Positions 16,184 through 24,485 are shown, counted from the first letter of the stretch. The stretch is DNA of 64,000 bases from Streptomyces xanthii (GCF_014621695.1 NZ_CP061283.1:1-64000), one strand, 5' to 3'. The notes: generated by a model not told the origin, from the letters alone. A program made the numbers and translations.

Positions 16184-16450
16184 TTACTTCTTCTTGCTGT
16201 CGTCCTTGCCGTCCTTCTTCTTGGCCTTGCGCTTCGTGGCCTTGACCACTCCCTTCGCCGCGCCGGCCAGGACCCCCGGCACCCGGGGCAGGGCCAGGAC
16301 CGCGAGGAAGACGACCGCCGCGGCGATGGCCGTGTCCCGGCCGTCCCACCCGTAGTGCACGGGCATGACCCACAGGGTGGTGATCCCGGCGGGGGCCGCC
16401 AGGATCAGCAGGGGCGGCAGGCTGCCGGACTTCTGGGGCGTTCCGCTCAT
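16184..16450 (-). CDS. Spd-like small membrane protein, 88 aa
   Basis: Two hydrophobic helices (about 12-30 and 38-56) followed by a highly basic tail (KATKRKAKKKDGKDDSKKK). The start overlaps the stop of 16447-18048 (ATGA) and traB follows. Small basic membrane proteins next to traB in Streptomyces plasmids act in intramycelial spread (Spd proteins) and interact with TraB; assignment here rests on context and topology. Confidence 0.65.
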   Translation of the reverse strand: MSGTPQKSGSLPPLLILAAPAGITTLWVMPVHYGWDGRDTAIAAAVVFLAVLALPRVPGVLAGAAKGVVKATKRKAKKKDGKDDSKKK

Positions 16451-18048
16451 GCGCTGATCTCCTCGGTCTTGTCGCTCTGGTTGTCCTGGGCGTTCTCGCG
16501 CTGGGCCTTCTCGATCTCCTCGGCCATCGCCTCGGCGAACCCGGGCTCGGCCTCCAGGAGGGCCACCAGTCCGGGGCCGTCCTTGCGCCGGATGCCGACG
16601 CGTTCCGCGAGCACATACGGGGAGAAGAAGCCGTTCCCGGTCCGCTTGCGCTTGTCCTTCGCGGCGACGTACGCCAGTTCCCGCGCGATCGGGAACGCGT
16701 CCTTCACGTGTTCGCTCAGGTCGCGTTCCGACCCGGCCGCCGATCCGTTCCCGCCGGCCGTCTTGGCCGCGTTCCCGGACGACGCGGAGGCGTTCCGCTC
16801 ACCCCGTTCCGAGCCGTTCCCGGCCGGGGCCGAAGGGGCCGACTCCCCTTTCGGGAACTGAATTTTCGGGCCTTCGGAACGCTTCGCGGCCTCGTCGGAA
16901 CCGGTGGCCGGAACGGTCACGGGAACCCACTCGCCACCGATGAACGGCAGGCTGCGGTACTTCTGGGAACTGAGCCGGGCGGCGGCCTTCTCCTCCTCCT
17001 TGACGGCCCGGCTACGGAACTCCTCGGCCAGGGCGCGGGCCTCGTCGGCGCGGGCCTGGGCGAGCTCGGCGGAACGCTCGGCGGCCTCCGCCTCGACGGC
17101 GATGGCCTGCGCGGAACGCTTCAGCTCACGCACCCGGCGGCGGCTGGCCGTGGTCCGGGCCCGCTCCATGCGGAACTCGGCCCGGCGCTGCCGGCGTACC
17201 CGCGCGGCCGTGGTCCCCGGCGTTCCGCCGTGGTGCGACTCCCACGCCTGATCCCATGCCGCCTGCACCGTGATCTTCTTGCGGTACGGCGCCCGGATGC
17301 GCCAGGCGGTCAGCGACACCAGCGGGTGGGCGATCCACCGGGCGAGCTGCTCGCGCACCTCGGCGGCGGTACGCCCGCTCTGGGTGTGCTGGAGCAGGGA
17401 GACCACGGCCTCGAAGGCGATCACACCGGCGAGCGATGCCAGGGCGTTGACCTGCCCCGCGCTCTCGCTGGGCGAGTGGAACAGGTTGAGGCTGGCCGCG
17501 ATCAGGGCGGACACGGCCGTGCCTGCCCGGTACCGGCCTGCGGGGGCCCCGCGCCGGACGGCCAGGATGGTCAGGGCCGCGAAGGTCCACGTCAGGCCCT
17601 CGACCACGCCCGGGACGATCCAGGACCGCTCTCCCAGGTCCTCACGCATGGCCTCGGCCTGGGCCGGCCACGCGATCCAGACGGACGCCACGATCAGCGC
17701 GGCGACCGCGGCGACGGCCACGACCACGGGCAGGGCCTGAACGACGGCCCGGCCGCGGCCCTTCCACTTCTGCACCGCTTCCTTGCGGATGCGCGCCTTC
17801 TCGGCACGCTCCGCCTGGCGGCGCTGCTGCTTGAGCTTGTCGCGCTTCTGCTCGACGGTGAGGCTGCGCTCCTCGACGTCGAGGCTGGCGAGCTGTTCGG
17901 CCTTGTCGGCCTCGACCTCGGAGACCCTGGCCTCGGCTCCGGCCTTCCGGGCGGTCGCGCGGCCGACCTGCCGCCGCTCGGTGCGGGACATCAGCGGGGT
18001 CTCGTCGGTCTCGGGGTCGGTCTGGGTGCGTGGTGCGGTGATGCTCAT
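16447..18048 (-). CDS. Spd-type membrane protein (DUF2637-like), 533 aa
   Basis: ATG at 18048 (MSITAPRTQTD), overlapping the 58-aa gene as ATGA. N-terminal 100 residues are a highly charged coiled coil (KRDKLKQQRRQAERAEKARI). About 108-250 hold four hydrophobic helices, starting ALPVVVAVAAVAALIVASVW and including IVPGVVEGLTWTFAALTILA. A second long charged helix (about 300-370) and a Ser/Gly-rich linker lead to a C-terminal helical domain (ADKDKRKRTGNGFFSPYVLA region), perhaps DNA-binding. This layout is that of the DUF2637/Spd proteins of Streptomyces transfer operons. Confidence 0.7.
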   Translation of the reverse strand: MSITAPRTQTDPETDETPLMSRTERRQVGRATARKAGAEARVSEVEADKAEQLASLDVEERSLTVEQKRDKLKQQRRQAERAEKARIRKEAVQKWKGRGRAVVQALPVVVAVAAVAALIVASVWIAWPAQAEAMREDLGERSWIVPGVVEGLTWTFAALTILAVRRGAPAGRYRAGTAVSALIAASLNLFHSPSESAGQVNALASLAGVIAFEAVVSLLQHTQSGRTAAEVREQLARWIAHPLVSLTAWRIRAPYRKKITVQAAWDQAWESHHGGTPGTTAARVRRQRRAEFRMERARTTASRRRVRELKRSAQAIAVEAEAAERSAELAQARADEARALAEEFRSRAVKEEEKAAARLSSQKYRSLPFIGGEWVPVTVPATGSDEAAKRSEGPKIQFPKGESAPSAPAGNGSERGERNASASSGNAAKTAGGNGSAAGSERDLSEHVKDAFPIARELAYVAAKDKRKRTGNGFFSPYVLAERVGIRRKDGPGLVALLEAEPGFAEAMAEEIEKAQRENAQDNQSDKTEEISA

Positions 18049-18221
18049 CGGGTGGCGATCTCCTGAGCGCGGGGGGCGTCGGCTCGTACGGGGGTTCTTC
18101 TCGGCTTCTGGGAGGCCAGGACCTGCGTGCACTTGCCCAGCTCGTGGGCCTGGTCGCGGTCGGCCAGGTGATGGGCGTCCAGCGCGGCACGGGTCAGCGG
18201 GAGCGTGCAGCTGGCCCTCAC
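18045..18221 (-). CDS. Small transfer-operon protein, 58 aa
   Basis: GTG at 18221 overlaps the upstream stop (GTGA) and its stop overlaps the next ATG (ATGA), so it is locked into a translational-coupling chain. The product (58 aa, basic, starting VRASCTLPLTRAALDAHHLA) has His, Cys and a basic C-terminal tail. The double overlap is the main evidence that it is real. Confidence 0.6.
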   Translation of the reverse strand: MRASCTLPLTRAALDAHHLADRDQAHELGKCTQVLASQKPRRTPVRADAPRAQEIATR

Positions 18222-18481
18222 GGCGTCACTGGCCTGGGGGTGGTGCTGTAGGCGTGGGCGGCGGCGATCCCGCGGCGGGCCAGGAGGATCACGCCGATCG
18301 CTCCGGCGACCAGGGTGATGGCGGCCGCGACGACGATGACGGCGGCCGCGGCCGCGCCGACGACGATCACGAACAGCGGGACGACCAGGACGAACAGGCC
18401 GGGGTGCAGCTCGTCGACGCGGACGAGGAACAGGCGGATGAAGGCGTTGACGGCCTCGATGGTGCGGGCGTCGATCTTCAC
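18218..18481 (-). CDS. Small two-helix membrane protein, 87 aa
   Basis: GTG at 18481 (VKIDARTIEAVNAFIRLFLV) overlapping the preceding stop as GTGA. Two adjacent hydrophobic helices at about 28-52 and 53-73, very rich in Val/Ala/Ile. Fits the Spd-like small membrane proteins of Streptomyces plasmids. Confidence 0.65.
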   Translation of the reverse strand: MKIDARTIEAVNAFIRLFLVRVDELHPGLFVLVVPLFVIVVGAAAAAVIVVAAAITLVAGAIGVILLARRGIAAAHAYSTTPRPVTP

Positions 18482-18792
18482 GCGGCCCACCCCCCGGCGA
18501 ACTCGTCGTCGTCGGCCAGGCCGGGGCCGGCGGTGACGTTCTCGGCGTGCTCCAGCTCGTCGACGACGGCGAGCAGCTGCGGGCGGGGGGTGGTGCGGCG
18601 GCGGGCGGTGAGGGCGTCGGTGTCGTCCAGGTCCAGCAGCAGCATGGCGACGAACTCCAGGTTCGCGCCGCGGGTGCGGCTGGAGCCGTCCGGGCGGCCG
18701 AGGAAGAAGTGTTCCGGCTGTCCGGTCAGCGTGGACAGCGCGTGCAGCGCGACCCCGTACGAGGGGCGTGCAGGGATTTCGGAAACGGACAC
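18478..18792 (-). CDS. First gene of the transfer operon, 104 aa
   Basis: GTG at 18792 (VSVSEIPARPSYGVALHALS) with GAAAGG upstream. The protein starts with PEHFFLGRPDG and MLLLDLDDTDAL segments reminiscent of small XRE-associated regulators but without a clear HTH. It is the first gene behind promoter module G; its position suggests a regulatory role in transfer. Family not recognised. Confidence 0.6.
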   Translation of the reverse strand: MSVSEIPARPSYGVALHALSTLTGQPEHFFLGRPDGSSRTRGANLEFVAMLLLDLDDTDALTARRRTTPRPQLLAVVDELEHAENVTAGPGLADDDEFAGGWAA

Positions 18793-18812
18793 GGCAGTGC
18801 CGCCTTTCTCTG

Positions 18813-18894
18813 CGGGTTTCGAGTGGTGATGCCGGTCGGGGGGCCAACCCCTTCCAACATGAACAACAATACCAGTCTTGCACCGTTTCGGCAA
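18813..18894 (-). promoter_or_regulatory. Promoter module G (transfer operon)
   Basis: -35 TTGCCG (18894-18889), 17-bp spacer, -10 TATTGT (18871-18866), a variant hairpin GGGG-TTGG-CCCC that keeps pairing despite base changes, TCGAAACCC tail. It drives the six-gene tra operon. It diverges from the GntR regulator gene. Confidence 0.8.
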
Positions 18895-18972
18895 GGGATC
18901 TCCGGCGCCGGCCCGCGTTCGCGGAGCCAGGACGACGATCCACCGCCCCCGCCCGAGACCCGTGCAGGGCTC

Positions 18973-19079
18973 GAACAGTTCCAGCACTCATAGCCTGCCG
19001 ATCATTGCGCCGGATGTCAACAGTTCCGGAACTCATGGCACCTGAAAGGCTCGCCAGAGGGGAACAGTTGCGATATACA
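18973..19079 (+). promoter_or_regulatory. GntR gene promoter with three AACAGTT repeats
   Basis: Three direct repeats, GAACAGTTCC (18973), CAACAGTTCC (19018) and GAACAGTTGC (19062), are spaced 45 and 44 bp apart; the third abuts the likely -10 TATACA (19074-19079). The second includes the perfect palindrome AGTTCCGGAACT. These are likely operators of the GntR regulator, between it and the divergent transfer operon. Confidence 0.6.
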
Positions 19080-19108
19080 TAGGGGGCAGAAGGAAAGGAG
19101 CCGCCGAA

Positions 19109-19906
19109 GTGGCGACCCGCTACGAAGAGATCGCTGATGACCTACGCGAGCGCATCAGCACAGGGGAGTTCCCCGCAGGGAGCACGCTCCCCGGCTATGA
19201 CCAGCTCACCCTCGGATACAAGGCCAGCAGGGCAACGCTCCGCGAGGCCCTGAACCGGCTGCAAGCCGAGGGGCTCGTACGCCCGGTCAAGAAGAAGGGC
19301 CTGGTCGTCCGCGACCCCGGCGAGCGTCGCCAGGTGGCCCGGGGCAGCGTCGTGCGCCGGGACCCCACGCGGGGATACGTCTTCCCCGCAGCCTCCGCGC
19401 CGGATGAACCGTGGGTCACCCACGGCCGACCGGCCGCCTCGACCGTGCCCGCGCCGGCCCCGGTCGCCGAGCGTCTCGGCATCCCGCCGGGCACCCGGAC
19501 CGTGCGCCAGCGGTGGATCACGTCCCCGGCCGGCCAGAGCCCGTTTCAGATCACCGACGCGTGGATTCACCCCGACGTCCTGGCGGAGACACCGAAGCTG
19601 GGCGAGCCGGGCGCCGCCCCGGGGGCCTATCTGGACCGGATCGAGGAAGCCGGTCACGGCCCCCTGGAGTGGGAGGAGCGCACGACGATCCGGCCGTCCT
19701 CCCGCGAGGAGGCCAAGCAGCTGGAGATCCCCGCCGCCATGTGGGTCTTCGAGGTGGTCACCGTCGGTACGTCCCACCGAACCGGCCAGGCCGCCGAGGT
19801 GTCCGTACAGGTCATCCCGGGGGACCGCGTCGAGTTCGTCACCAAGCTGCGCCGCGACCGCACCGCCCGCTGGCCCGTCGCTCCGGCGGCCTCCGCAGGG
19901 GTGTGA
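19109..19906 (+). CDS. GntR-family (HutC/UTRA) regulator, KorSA-like, 265 aa
   Basis: GTG at 19109 with AAAGGAG 8 nt upstream. N-terminal GntR winged helix (YEEIADDLRERISTGEFPAG, then SRATLREALNRLQAEGLV), then a UTRA effector domain to about residue 250. In pSAM2 and related elements such regulators (KorSA) repress transfer and replication genes. Here it is divergent from the transfer operon and has repeated sites upstream, consistent with that role and autoregulation. Confidence 0.85.
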   Translation: MATRYEEIADDLRERISTGEFPAGSTLPGYDQLTLGYKASRATLREALNRLQAEGLVRPVKKKGLVVRDPGERRQVARGSVVRRDPTRGYVFPAASAPDEPWVTHGRPAASTVPAPAPVAERLGIPPGTRTVRQRWITSPAGQSPFQITDAWIHPDVLAETPKLGEPGAAPGAYLDRIEEAGHGPLEWEERTTIRPSSREEAKQLEIPAAMWVFEVVTVGTSHRTGQAAEVSVQVIPGDRVEFVTKLRRDRTARWPVAPAASAGV

Positions 19907-20008
19907 CGCACACCAAATGGCTTCACGCACCCAGCGACACACCCGTTACGGTGCGTGTGGTCGGATAGATCCACGGGGACCGGGATATTCCCATCGTCCC
20001 CAAACGCA

Positions 20009-20030
20009 ACAGGCCCCCGAAGGGGCCTGT
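20009..20030 (+). terminator. Terminator after the GntR gene
   Basis: A 9-bp perfect stem ACAGGCCCC/GGGGCCTGT with a CGAA loop, about 100 bp after the stop. The rest of 20031-20528 shows no gene. Confidence 0.6.
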
Positions 20031-20528
20031 CGGTCCGCGGCCGGGGTGCCTCCCGGCGACGCGGCCGCACCTTTTAGTCACGGGGAGGTGCGCTTTCGTG
20101 AGCGTACGGGTTCGAGCGATACCGCCGCAGCAACCTTCGAGCAGCGCCGCGCTGAACGGCCGGAAACGACCAACCAGTCTCGGCCGCCGCCGTCGCCGTC
20201 CTGCTCCCCCCGTCTGAAAAGCCTGGTGGCCGCCCCGCGAACGGAACGGCCACCAAAGTTCGACTCGCCCAGAGTCTTCGCCCCCGAGGGGGCACGCCCA
20301 CACCCGCCGGGTGGGGCCTCGTGCCGGTGTGTTGCCCACACGCCGGCAGCGCCAGGATAGACGCGGTCGTGCAGCAGCAGCACGTTGATCACGCCGCTTG
20401 CCCACTATCTGGCCAACGAGGCTCCCCTAAAACGCTCCAAGGGAAGCACTCGTGCCACTCCAGCACCACCACCCGCCCGTTCGTCCGGCTTGCCGTCGGC
20501 TCACCGCCCGCCCCCGGGGTGAGGCCCG

Positions 20529-22196
20529 ATGAGCCTGACCCCGATGCTCTGGGCGATGAAGGCCGCCCCGGTCGCCGACACAACCGAAAAGCTGATCTTG
20601 ATCTCGCTCGCCGAGCGCGCCGACGACGACGGATGCGACGCGTTCCCGTCGAAGGCCACCCTCGCCAAGGACGCCCTGTGCGACGAGAAGACGGTGCAGC
20701 GCAAGCTCAAGAAGCTGGTCGAGCGCAAGCTGATCGGCCGAGGCGACCAGCGGGCCGCCCAGTACATCGAGCAGCGCTACCGGCCGACGGTCTACGACCT
20801 GCTCATCCCCTTCAGCTGGTTCCCCGACGCGGACGAGATCAACGAGTCCCGGCGGCGGCGCGGCCGCGGCCCGCTCACCCCCGAGAACCGTCCCGACATC
20901 GCACCCGCGCCGAGCCGCACACAGCGCTCTGACAAGGGAAAACCCCGCCCGAAGAAGGCTGCGGCCGCACAGAGGGGGGACACAGAGTCCCCCCTCGACG
21001 GCACGGTCTCCTCGCCTTCGTCAGGGGGGACTGAGAGTCCCGTCAGGGGGGACTCTCAGTCCCAGCAGGGGGGATTGACAGACCCCCGAACCTCCCCACC
21101 TGAACCTCCCCACTCAAACCTCCCCGGGGCGCCTTCGGCGCGAAGCGCTGGTAACGGCCGTAGGCCCTCTACCGGTAGTAGCGCGCGCGGGACGTCGAGC
21201 GGCTCCGCCGCGGCCAGCGGCGCCGAGGCGCCGAACGGGAAGTCAGCTCGCTCGGGCAGGGAAGTCCTGGTCACCCCGGAGGTCCAGCTGGTCCTGGAGG
21301 CGTTCCCCGACGCTCTGCGGGAGGCTCTGGTCAGCAAGGTCCGCACGGACCGGCCCAAGACCGTGATCAACGCGATCGAGGAGCAGCTGGCCGGGGGCGG
21401 CCTGGCCCAGGCCCGCAGGCTCGGCGCCCGGGTCGCCCGCCGTTGGGTGACGCACAACTACACCAAGCACCATGCGGCAGGCAGGCTGACCAGCCCGGTC
21501 GGTGCGACCGTCGCCATGCTCAAGCCGGGCCCGTGCCCCGATCCTCGGTGCGAGGACGGCGAGCTCGACGACGGCGCCCCGTGCCGGTCCTGCATCGAGC
21601 GGGAGAAGAACTACCGGGCCGACCGGGAGCGCGAGCGGAAGGCGGCAGCCGCGGAGAAGGAGGCCGAAGCTCGCCGCCGGGCCTGCCCGCACTGCCAGCT
21701 CGACCGCGGCACCGCCGGCCAGCCGTGCGAGGACTGCACCCGGGCCATCGCCTCGACCGAGCGCGATGCGGCCGACTTCGTCGAGCAGGCCCTGGCCGAC
21801 CACCGCGCACTGAGCGCCGGTGACGACCAGGCCGCGGCCGCGTTCTTCACGTACGTGACCGAGGGCGTCGAGCAGGCCCGCAAGGCGGCGGCCGCCCAGG
21901 GCGCCGACGTGCTGGGCCAGGCCCTCGCCGCCCGGGTCGCTGCCGACGGCTTCGCCCGCGAGCAGAAGCAGCTCCGCGAACGTGGCGTCGAACAGGTGGC
22001 TCTTGCTGCACCTGCCGACCGCCCCGACCCGGTGCCCGAGGTCGGCATCCCAGCTCAGCCTCACTGGCAGGGTGACCGGTGCCCCGGCCACGACCGCACC
22101 GGCTGCCCCTGGGACCGCCCGGCCGTCGGCTACGACGGGCTGTGCACCCGGTGTAGGACCGTGCTCGTCCAGAAGGAACCCGCCCACACCAGCTGA
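20529..22196 (+). CDS. rep: HTH plasmid replication initiator-like protein with internal iterons, 555 aa
   Basis: N-terminal winged helix-turn-helix of the HTH_36 kind (residues about 18-75: KLILISLAERADDDGCDAFP, then DEKTVQRKLKKLVERKLIGR). A low-complexity Ser/Gly/Pro region at about 145-235 is encoded by a set of palindromic DNA repeats. A helical domain follows, then zinc-knuckle motifs (CPDPRCEDG, CRSC, CPHC, CEDC) and a C-terminal CPGHDRTGCPWD..CTRC region. Streptomyces plasmid Rep proteins of pSLA2 type have an HTH domain and carry iterons inside the gene, which supports this call; direct homology was not tested. Confidence 0.65.
   Translation: MSLTPMLWAMKAAPVADTTEKLILISLAERADDDGCDAFPSKATLAKDALCDEKTVQRKLKKLVERKLIGRGDQRAAQYIEQRYRPTVYDLLIPFSWFPDADEINESRRRRGRGPLTPENRPDIAPAPSRTQRSDKGKPRPKKAAAAQRGDTESPLDGTVSSPSSGGTESPVRGDSQSQQGGLTDPRTSPPEPPHSNLPGAPSARSAGNGRRPSTGSSARGTSSGSAAASGAEAPNGKSARSGREVLVTPEVQLVLEAFPDALREALVSKVRTDRPKTVINAIEEQLAGGGLAQARRLGARVARRWVTHNYTKHHAAGRLTSPVGATVAMLKPGPCPDPRCEDGELDDGAPCRSCIEREKNYRADRERERKAAAAEKEAEARRRACPHCQLDRGTAGQPCEDCTRAIASTERDAADFVEQALADHRALSAGDDQAAAAFFTYVTEGVEQARKAAAAQGADVLGQALAARVAADGFAREQKQLRERGVEQVALAAPADRPDPVPEVGIPAQPHWQGDRCPGHDRTGCPWDRPAVGYDGLCTRCRTVLVQKEPAHTS
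20974..21087 (+). repeat. Four palindromic iterons inside rep (candidate oriV)
   Basis: Four repeats of the form GGGGGGACTNNNAGTCCC start at 20974, 21024, 21046 and 21068. The second and third are perfect palindromes around GAG and CTC; the first and fourth are imperfect. The last three are spaced exactly 22 bp, two helical turns, so a protein would bind them on one face of DNA. Confidence 0.65.
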
Positions 22197-22204
22197 ACCG
22201 CGCC

Positions 22205-22242
22205 ACTCGGCCCCCGGAGGAACCTCCTCACGGGGGCCGAGT
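22205..22242 (+). terminator. Terminator after rep
   Basis: Arms ACTCGGCCCCCG and CGGGGGCCGAGT with an inner GAGGAACCTC hairpin, 9 bp after the rep stop. Confidence 0.65.
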
Positions 22243-22572
22243 CATGTTCCGCATCGGCGCCTTCGGCGCGTTCAGCCCACCCAGGCCCGCCCGGAACCTC
22301 ACCCGATCATGCGGCCGGCCAGGACAGGCGGCTTCGCCGCGATCAACGGCGCACGCGCCGACCAGGTCCATCAGCCTCAGCCGAACGAGCAAACCCACAC
22401 ACCCGCACCGAGCGAAGCGGCTCCACGGCGTCGGCCACACCGCGGCAGCAGCTGCTCCCCCTCCGCCCCGGCCGGGCAGACCGGTCCGCTCACGCTGCCG
22501 CATCCGCGACGGCGGCGGTACGGCGATCAGCCCCACCTTGAGCCTGATGCCGGAGTCCTGCGCCGACACCAC

Positions 22573-22608
22573 CCACCCCCCTCCCGTAGCCAGCCGCTTT
22601 TCGGAACC
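22573..22608 (+). repeat. Dispersed 34-36-bp repeat, copy 2
   Basis: Matches 2095-2129 and the complement of 23118-23151. Similarity to copy 3 extends downstream through CACGTAAACCGC. Confidence 0.6.
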
Positions 22609-23074
22609 CCGCACAACCCGCAGCCGGGTGCCGGGCCGCCACGTAAACCGCCCACCGTTGCCGCAGCGTCCCGACCCTCCGGGCCGGGACCTGGGGGCTC
22701 CTCGCCCCCAGACCCCTCGCCAGCGCCCAGGGCGCGCTGGACCGCCCATCGCCGGGGGGCGCCTCCCCCCGGACCCCCCACCAGCGCCTTTCGGCTGCGC
22801 TGGACCAGCCACTGCCGCCTGCCCTCAAGTGCTCGGCCACTCCGCTTCGCTCCGCGGCCTGCGCGCTTGACCGCTCGGGCCCTGGGGGCCCTCCCTGGGC
22901 AGTTGCCCTTGGAATTGGTGGTCGGCCACCGTCGTGGTGCCGGCATCGGCTGAGGTAGAGCGTTGTCCTCGGCCCGGTCGGGGCGCCGGGCATGGGCTGA
23001 GGTGGACATCGGGGCCGGAGGAACTTCACGTCATCGAGCAGGTGCAAGTAGGACCGGGGCACGGCATCCCTGAG

Positions 23075-23151
23075 CGGTTTACGTGACGGCCCGCCACCCG
23101 TCGAACGCTGGTGCCTTGGTACTGAAAAGTGGCTGGCAGGAAGGGGGGTGG
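23075..23151 (-). repeat. Dispersed repeat, copy 3 (inverted)
   Basis: On the minus strand this repeats 22573-22655 over about 75 bp, including CACGTAAACCGC, forming an imperfect inverted repeat with a 420-bp interior. Confidence 0.6.
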
Positions 23152-23384
23152 ACCGGGATCGCGCTGCTTTTCGGTGCGCGGCGGAGCCGCCTCCTGGCCC
23201 AGGCCCCCGTCAACCGGGATGCTGTCCGCCGGGCCGGTGAGGGTGAACGCGCCGAAGGCGCCTCCGTGCCGCACGTCGCCAGCGGACGTCTACTACGTAG
23301 TTAGAGGCGAAGATCGTTTCCGCAGGTCAGAGCGTTTTGATCTGTACGTTTCCCGACAGACGAATGTAAGTATCTGCACCACCC

Positions 23385-23500
23385 TTCCCGATATCGGGAA
23401 ACGGTCGGGTTGACTTCGACACGCCGGACCCTCCGGGGGGCGTTTCCCGATTCCGGGAAGGGTGTGTAAGGTGGCGCCCACTGGTTCCCGTACATGGGAA
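23385..23500 (+). promoter_or_regulatory. Three TTCCCG..CGGGAA palindromes before the RepL-like gene
   Basis: Palindromes TTCCCGATATCGGGAA (23385-23400), TTCCCGATTCCGGGAA (23444-23459) and TTCCCGTACATGGGAA (23485-23500), plus a half site TTCCCG at 23350. The middle one overlaps the position of the -35 for a likely -10 TAAGGT (23467-23472). They are candidate operators or iterons for the downstream winged-helix proteins. Confidence 0.65.
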
Positions 23501-23518
23501 AACCCGAGGTGGGAGGCT

Positions 23519-24028
23519 ATGGCAAGGCGCACCGGAGTGGTTCGCGAGACTGGCGAGATGATGCACGTCGACATGCTGCCGGGCTTCGAGGACGAGCAAC
23601 CCAAGAAGGCCCCGATCCGGTACAGCTGGCGTGGCCGCCACATGAACGTCTCCAAGGAGATGGGGGCGGCGGTCTGGCGGAAGGACTCCGGATACGACCG
23701 CAACGACCGGGACGTTCTGGGCTACTACATCTTCAACTCGGGCGAGAAGGCTGCGCGGCTGGAGAAGACCTTCGATGAGATCGGCCAGGATCTCGGGATG
23801 AACCCCCGGCAGGTCTCGAAGTCGATCAAGAAGCTCCATGCGGGCGGCTTCCTGCTGGAGGCCGGAACCATGGCCAGGGTGCAGCTCTACCGGCTGAACG
23901 GGCGATTTGGCTACGACGGATCGGCCGAGGACCAGGTGAAGGCGGTGGCGGATATGAGGCATCCTGTAATCCCGGCGCCTATGCCGGAGTCCGCTTCCAA
24001 GTCGCGGCCTTCAAAGGAGGGCAAGTGA
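23519..24028 (+). CDS. Winged-helix RepL/MarR-like protein, 169 aa
   Basis: ATG at 23519 (MARRTGVVRETGEMM) behind GGGAGG. A winged helix spans about 60-130: VLGYYIFNSGEKAARLEKTF, IGQDLGMNPRQVSKSIKKLH and GGFLLEAG, the arrangement of RepL-type replication and MarR-type proteins. The start overlaps a cluster of palindromes it may bind. The stop overlaps the next gene, which has the same kind of fold, so the two may act together in replication or copy control. Confidence 0.65.
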   Translation: MARRTGVVRETGEMMHVDMLPGFEDEQPKKAPIRYSWRGRHMNVSKEMGAAVWRKDSGYDRNDRDVLGYYIFNSGEKAARLEKTFDEIGQDLGMNPRQVSKSIKKLHAGGFLLEAGTMARVQLYRLNGRFGYDGSAEDQVKAVADMRHPVIPAPMPESASKSRPSKEGK

Positions 24029-24426
24029 TGAGCTCGCCGGCTGAGCAGTTCGACGTCGAGCACTGGCTGGACCGCGAGCAGCTCCACGAGCTGCTGTGCA
24101 AGTCGGGTGCCCTGCCTCCTGCCGCGTCCAAGATCCTGATGTATGTCGCCAGCGGGGCACCCCTTGGCCACCGCGTCGAGGAGTCAGCTTCCGCGATCGG
24201 CGGGAGGCTCCAGATGAGCACCTCGGCGACCTCCCGGGCGGTTAACGCGCTCCTCGCGGAGGGGTGGTTGGAGCCTGCGGGCCGGATCGTCGGAGTCCAG
24301 ACCTACCGGGTCGGACCGGCTGTGTACGGGGCCCTCGAAATCGACAAGACCGGCGCTCGGCTGGAGAAGGAAGACCGGCCGCTCGCAACCGTCCGGCATC
24401 TTCCGGTGCCCACACCGATCGACTGA
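24028..24426 (+). CDS. MarR/RepL-like winged-helix protein, 132 aa
   Basis: ATG at 24028 (or GTG at 24025) with GGAGG upstream, overlapping the previous stop. Helix-turn-helix at about 55-95 (IGGRLQMSTSATSRAVNALLAEGWLEPAG pattern) with a beta-wing after it. Probable partner of 23519-24028. A GGCCCGCG/CGCGGGCC hairpin follows the stop at about 24441-24471. Confidence 0.65.
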   Translation: MSSPAEQFDVEHWLDREQLHELLCKSGALPPAASKILMYVASGAPLGHRVEESASAIGGRLQMSTSATSRAVNALLAEGWLEPAGRIVGVQTYRVGPAVYGALEIDKTGARLEKEDRPLATVRHLPVPTPID

Positions 24427-24485
24427 CGTACCTGCGCTCAAGGCCCGCGCCCCGATGGGGGCGCGGGCCTTCGCCATTCCCGTGC

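Larger units (their letters stand above)
22243..23384. other. Non-coding region with long inverted repeats
   Basis: No ORF here has a convincing ribosome binding site or protein-like composition. It holds a roughly 80-bp imperfect inverted repeat (22573-22655 against 23075-23151), near-repeats ending GGCTGAGGTAGA and GGCTGAGGTGGA around 22950 and 23000, a GGCGCCTTCGGCGC palindrome at about 22257 with a related GCGCCGAAGGCGC at about 23249, and ACTACGTAGT at about 23291. Its position between rep and the RepL-like pair suggests origin or clt function. Confidence 0.5.

Noticed and set aside
40..18894. A conserved leader peptide LEGGGTPTDTTTRNP encoded in each promoter module
   Set aside because: The frame has no conserved stop, is in register with the downstream gene only in some copies, and loses its start codon in copies H and I. 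Conservation is better explained by RNA or operator function.
22228..23062. Several 150-320-codon ORFs in 22.2-23.1 kb
   Set aside because: Composition is that of random GC-rich frames (Pro/Arg/Gly-rich), with stops and starts not tied to ribosome binding sites; the region is better read as repeats.
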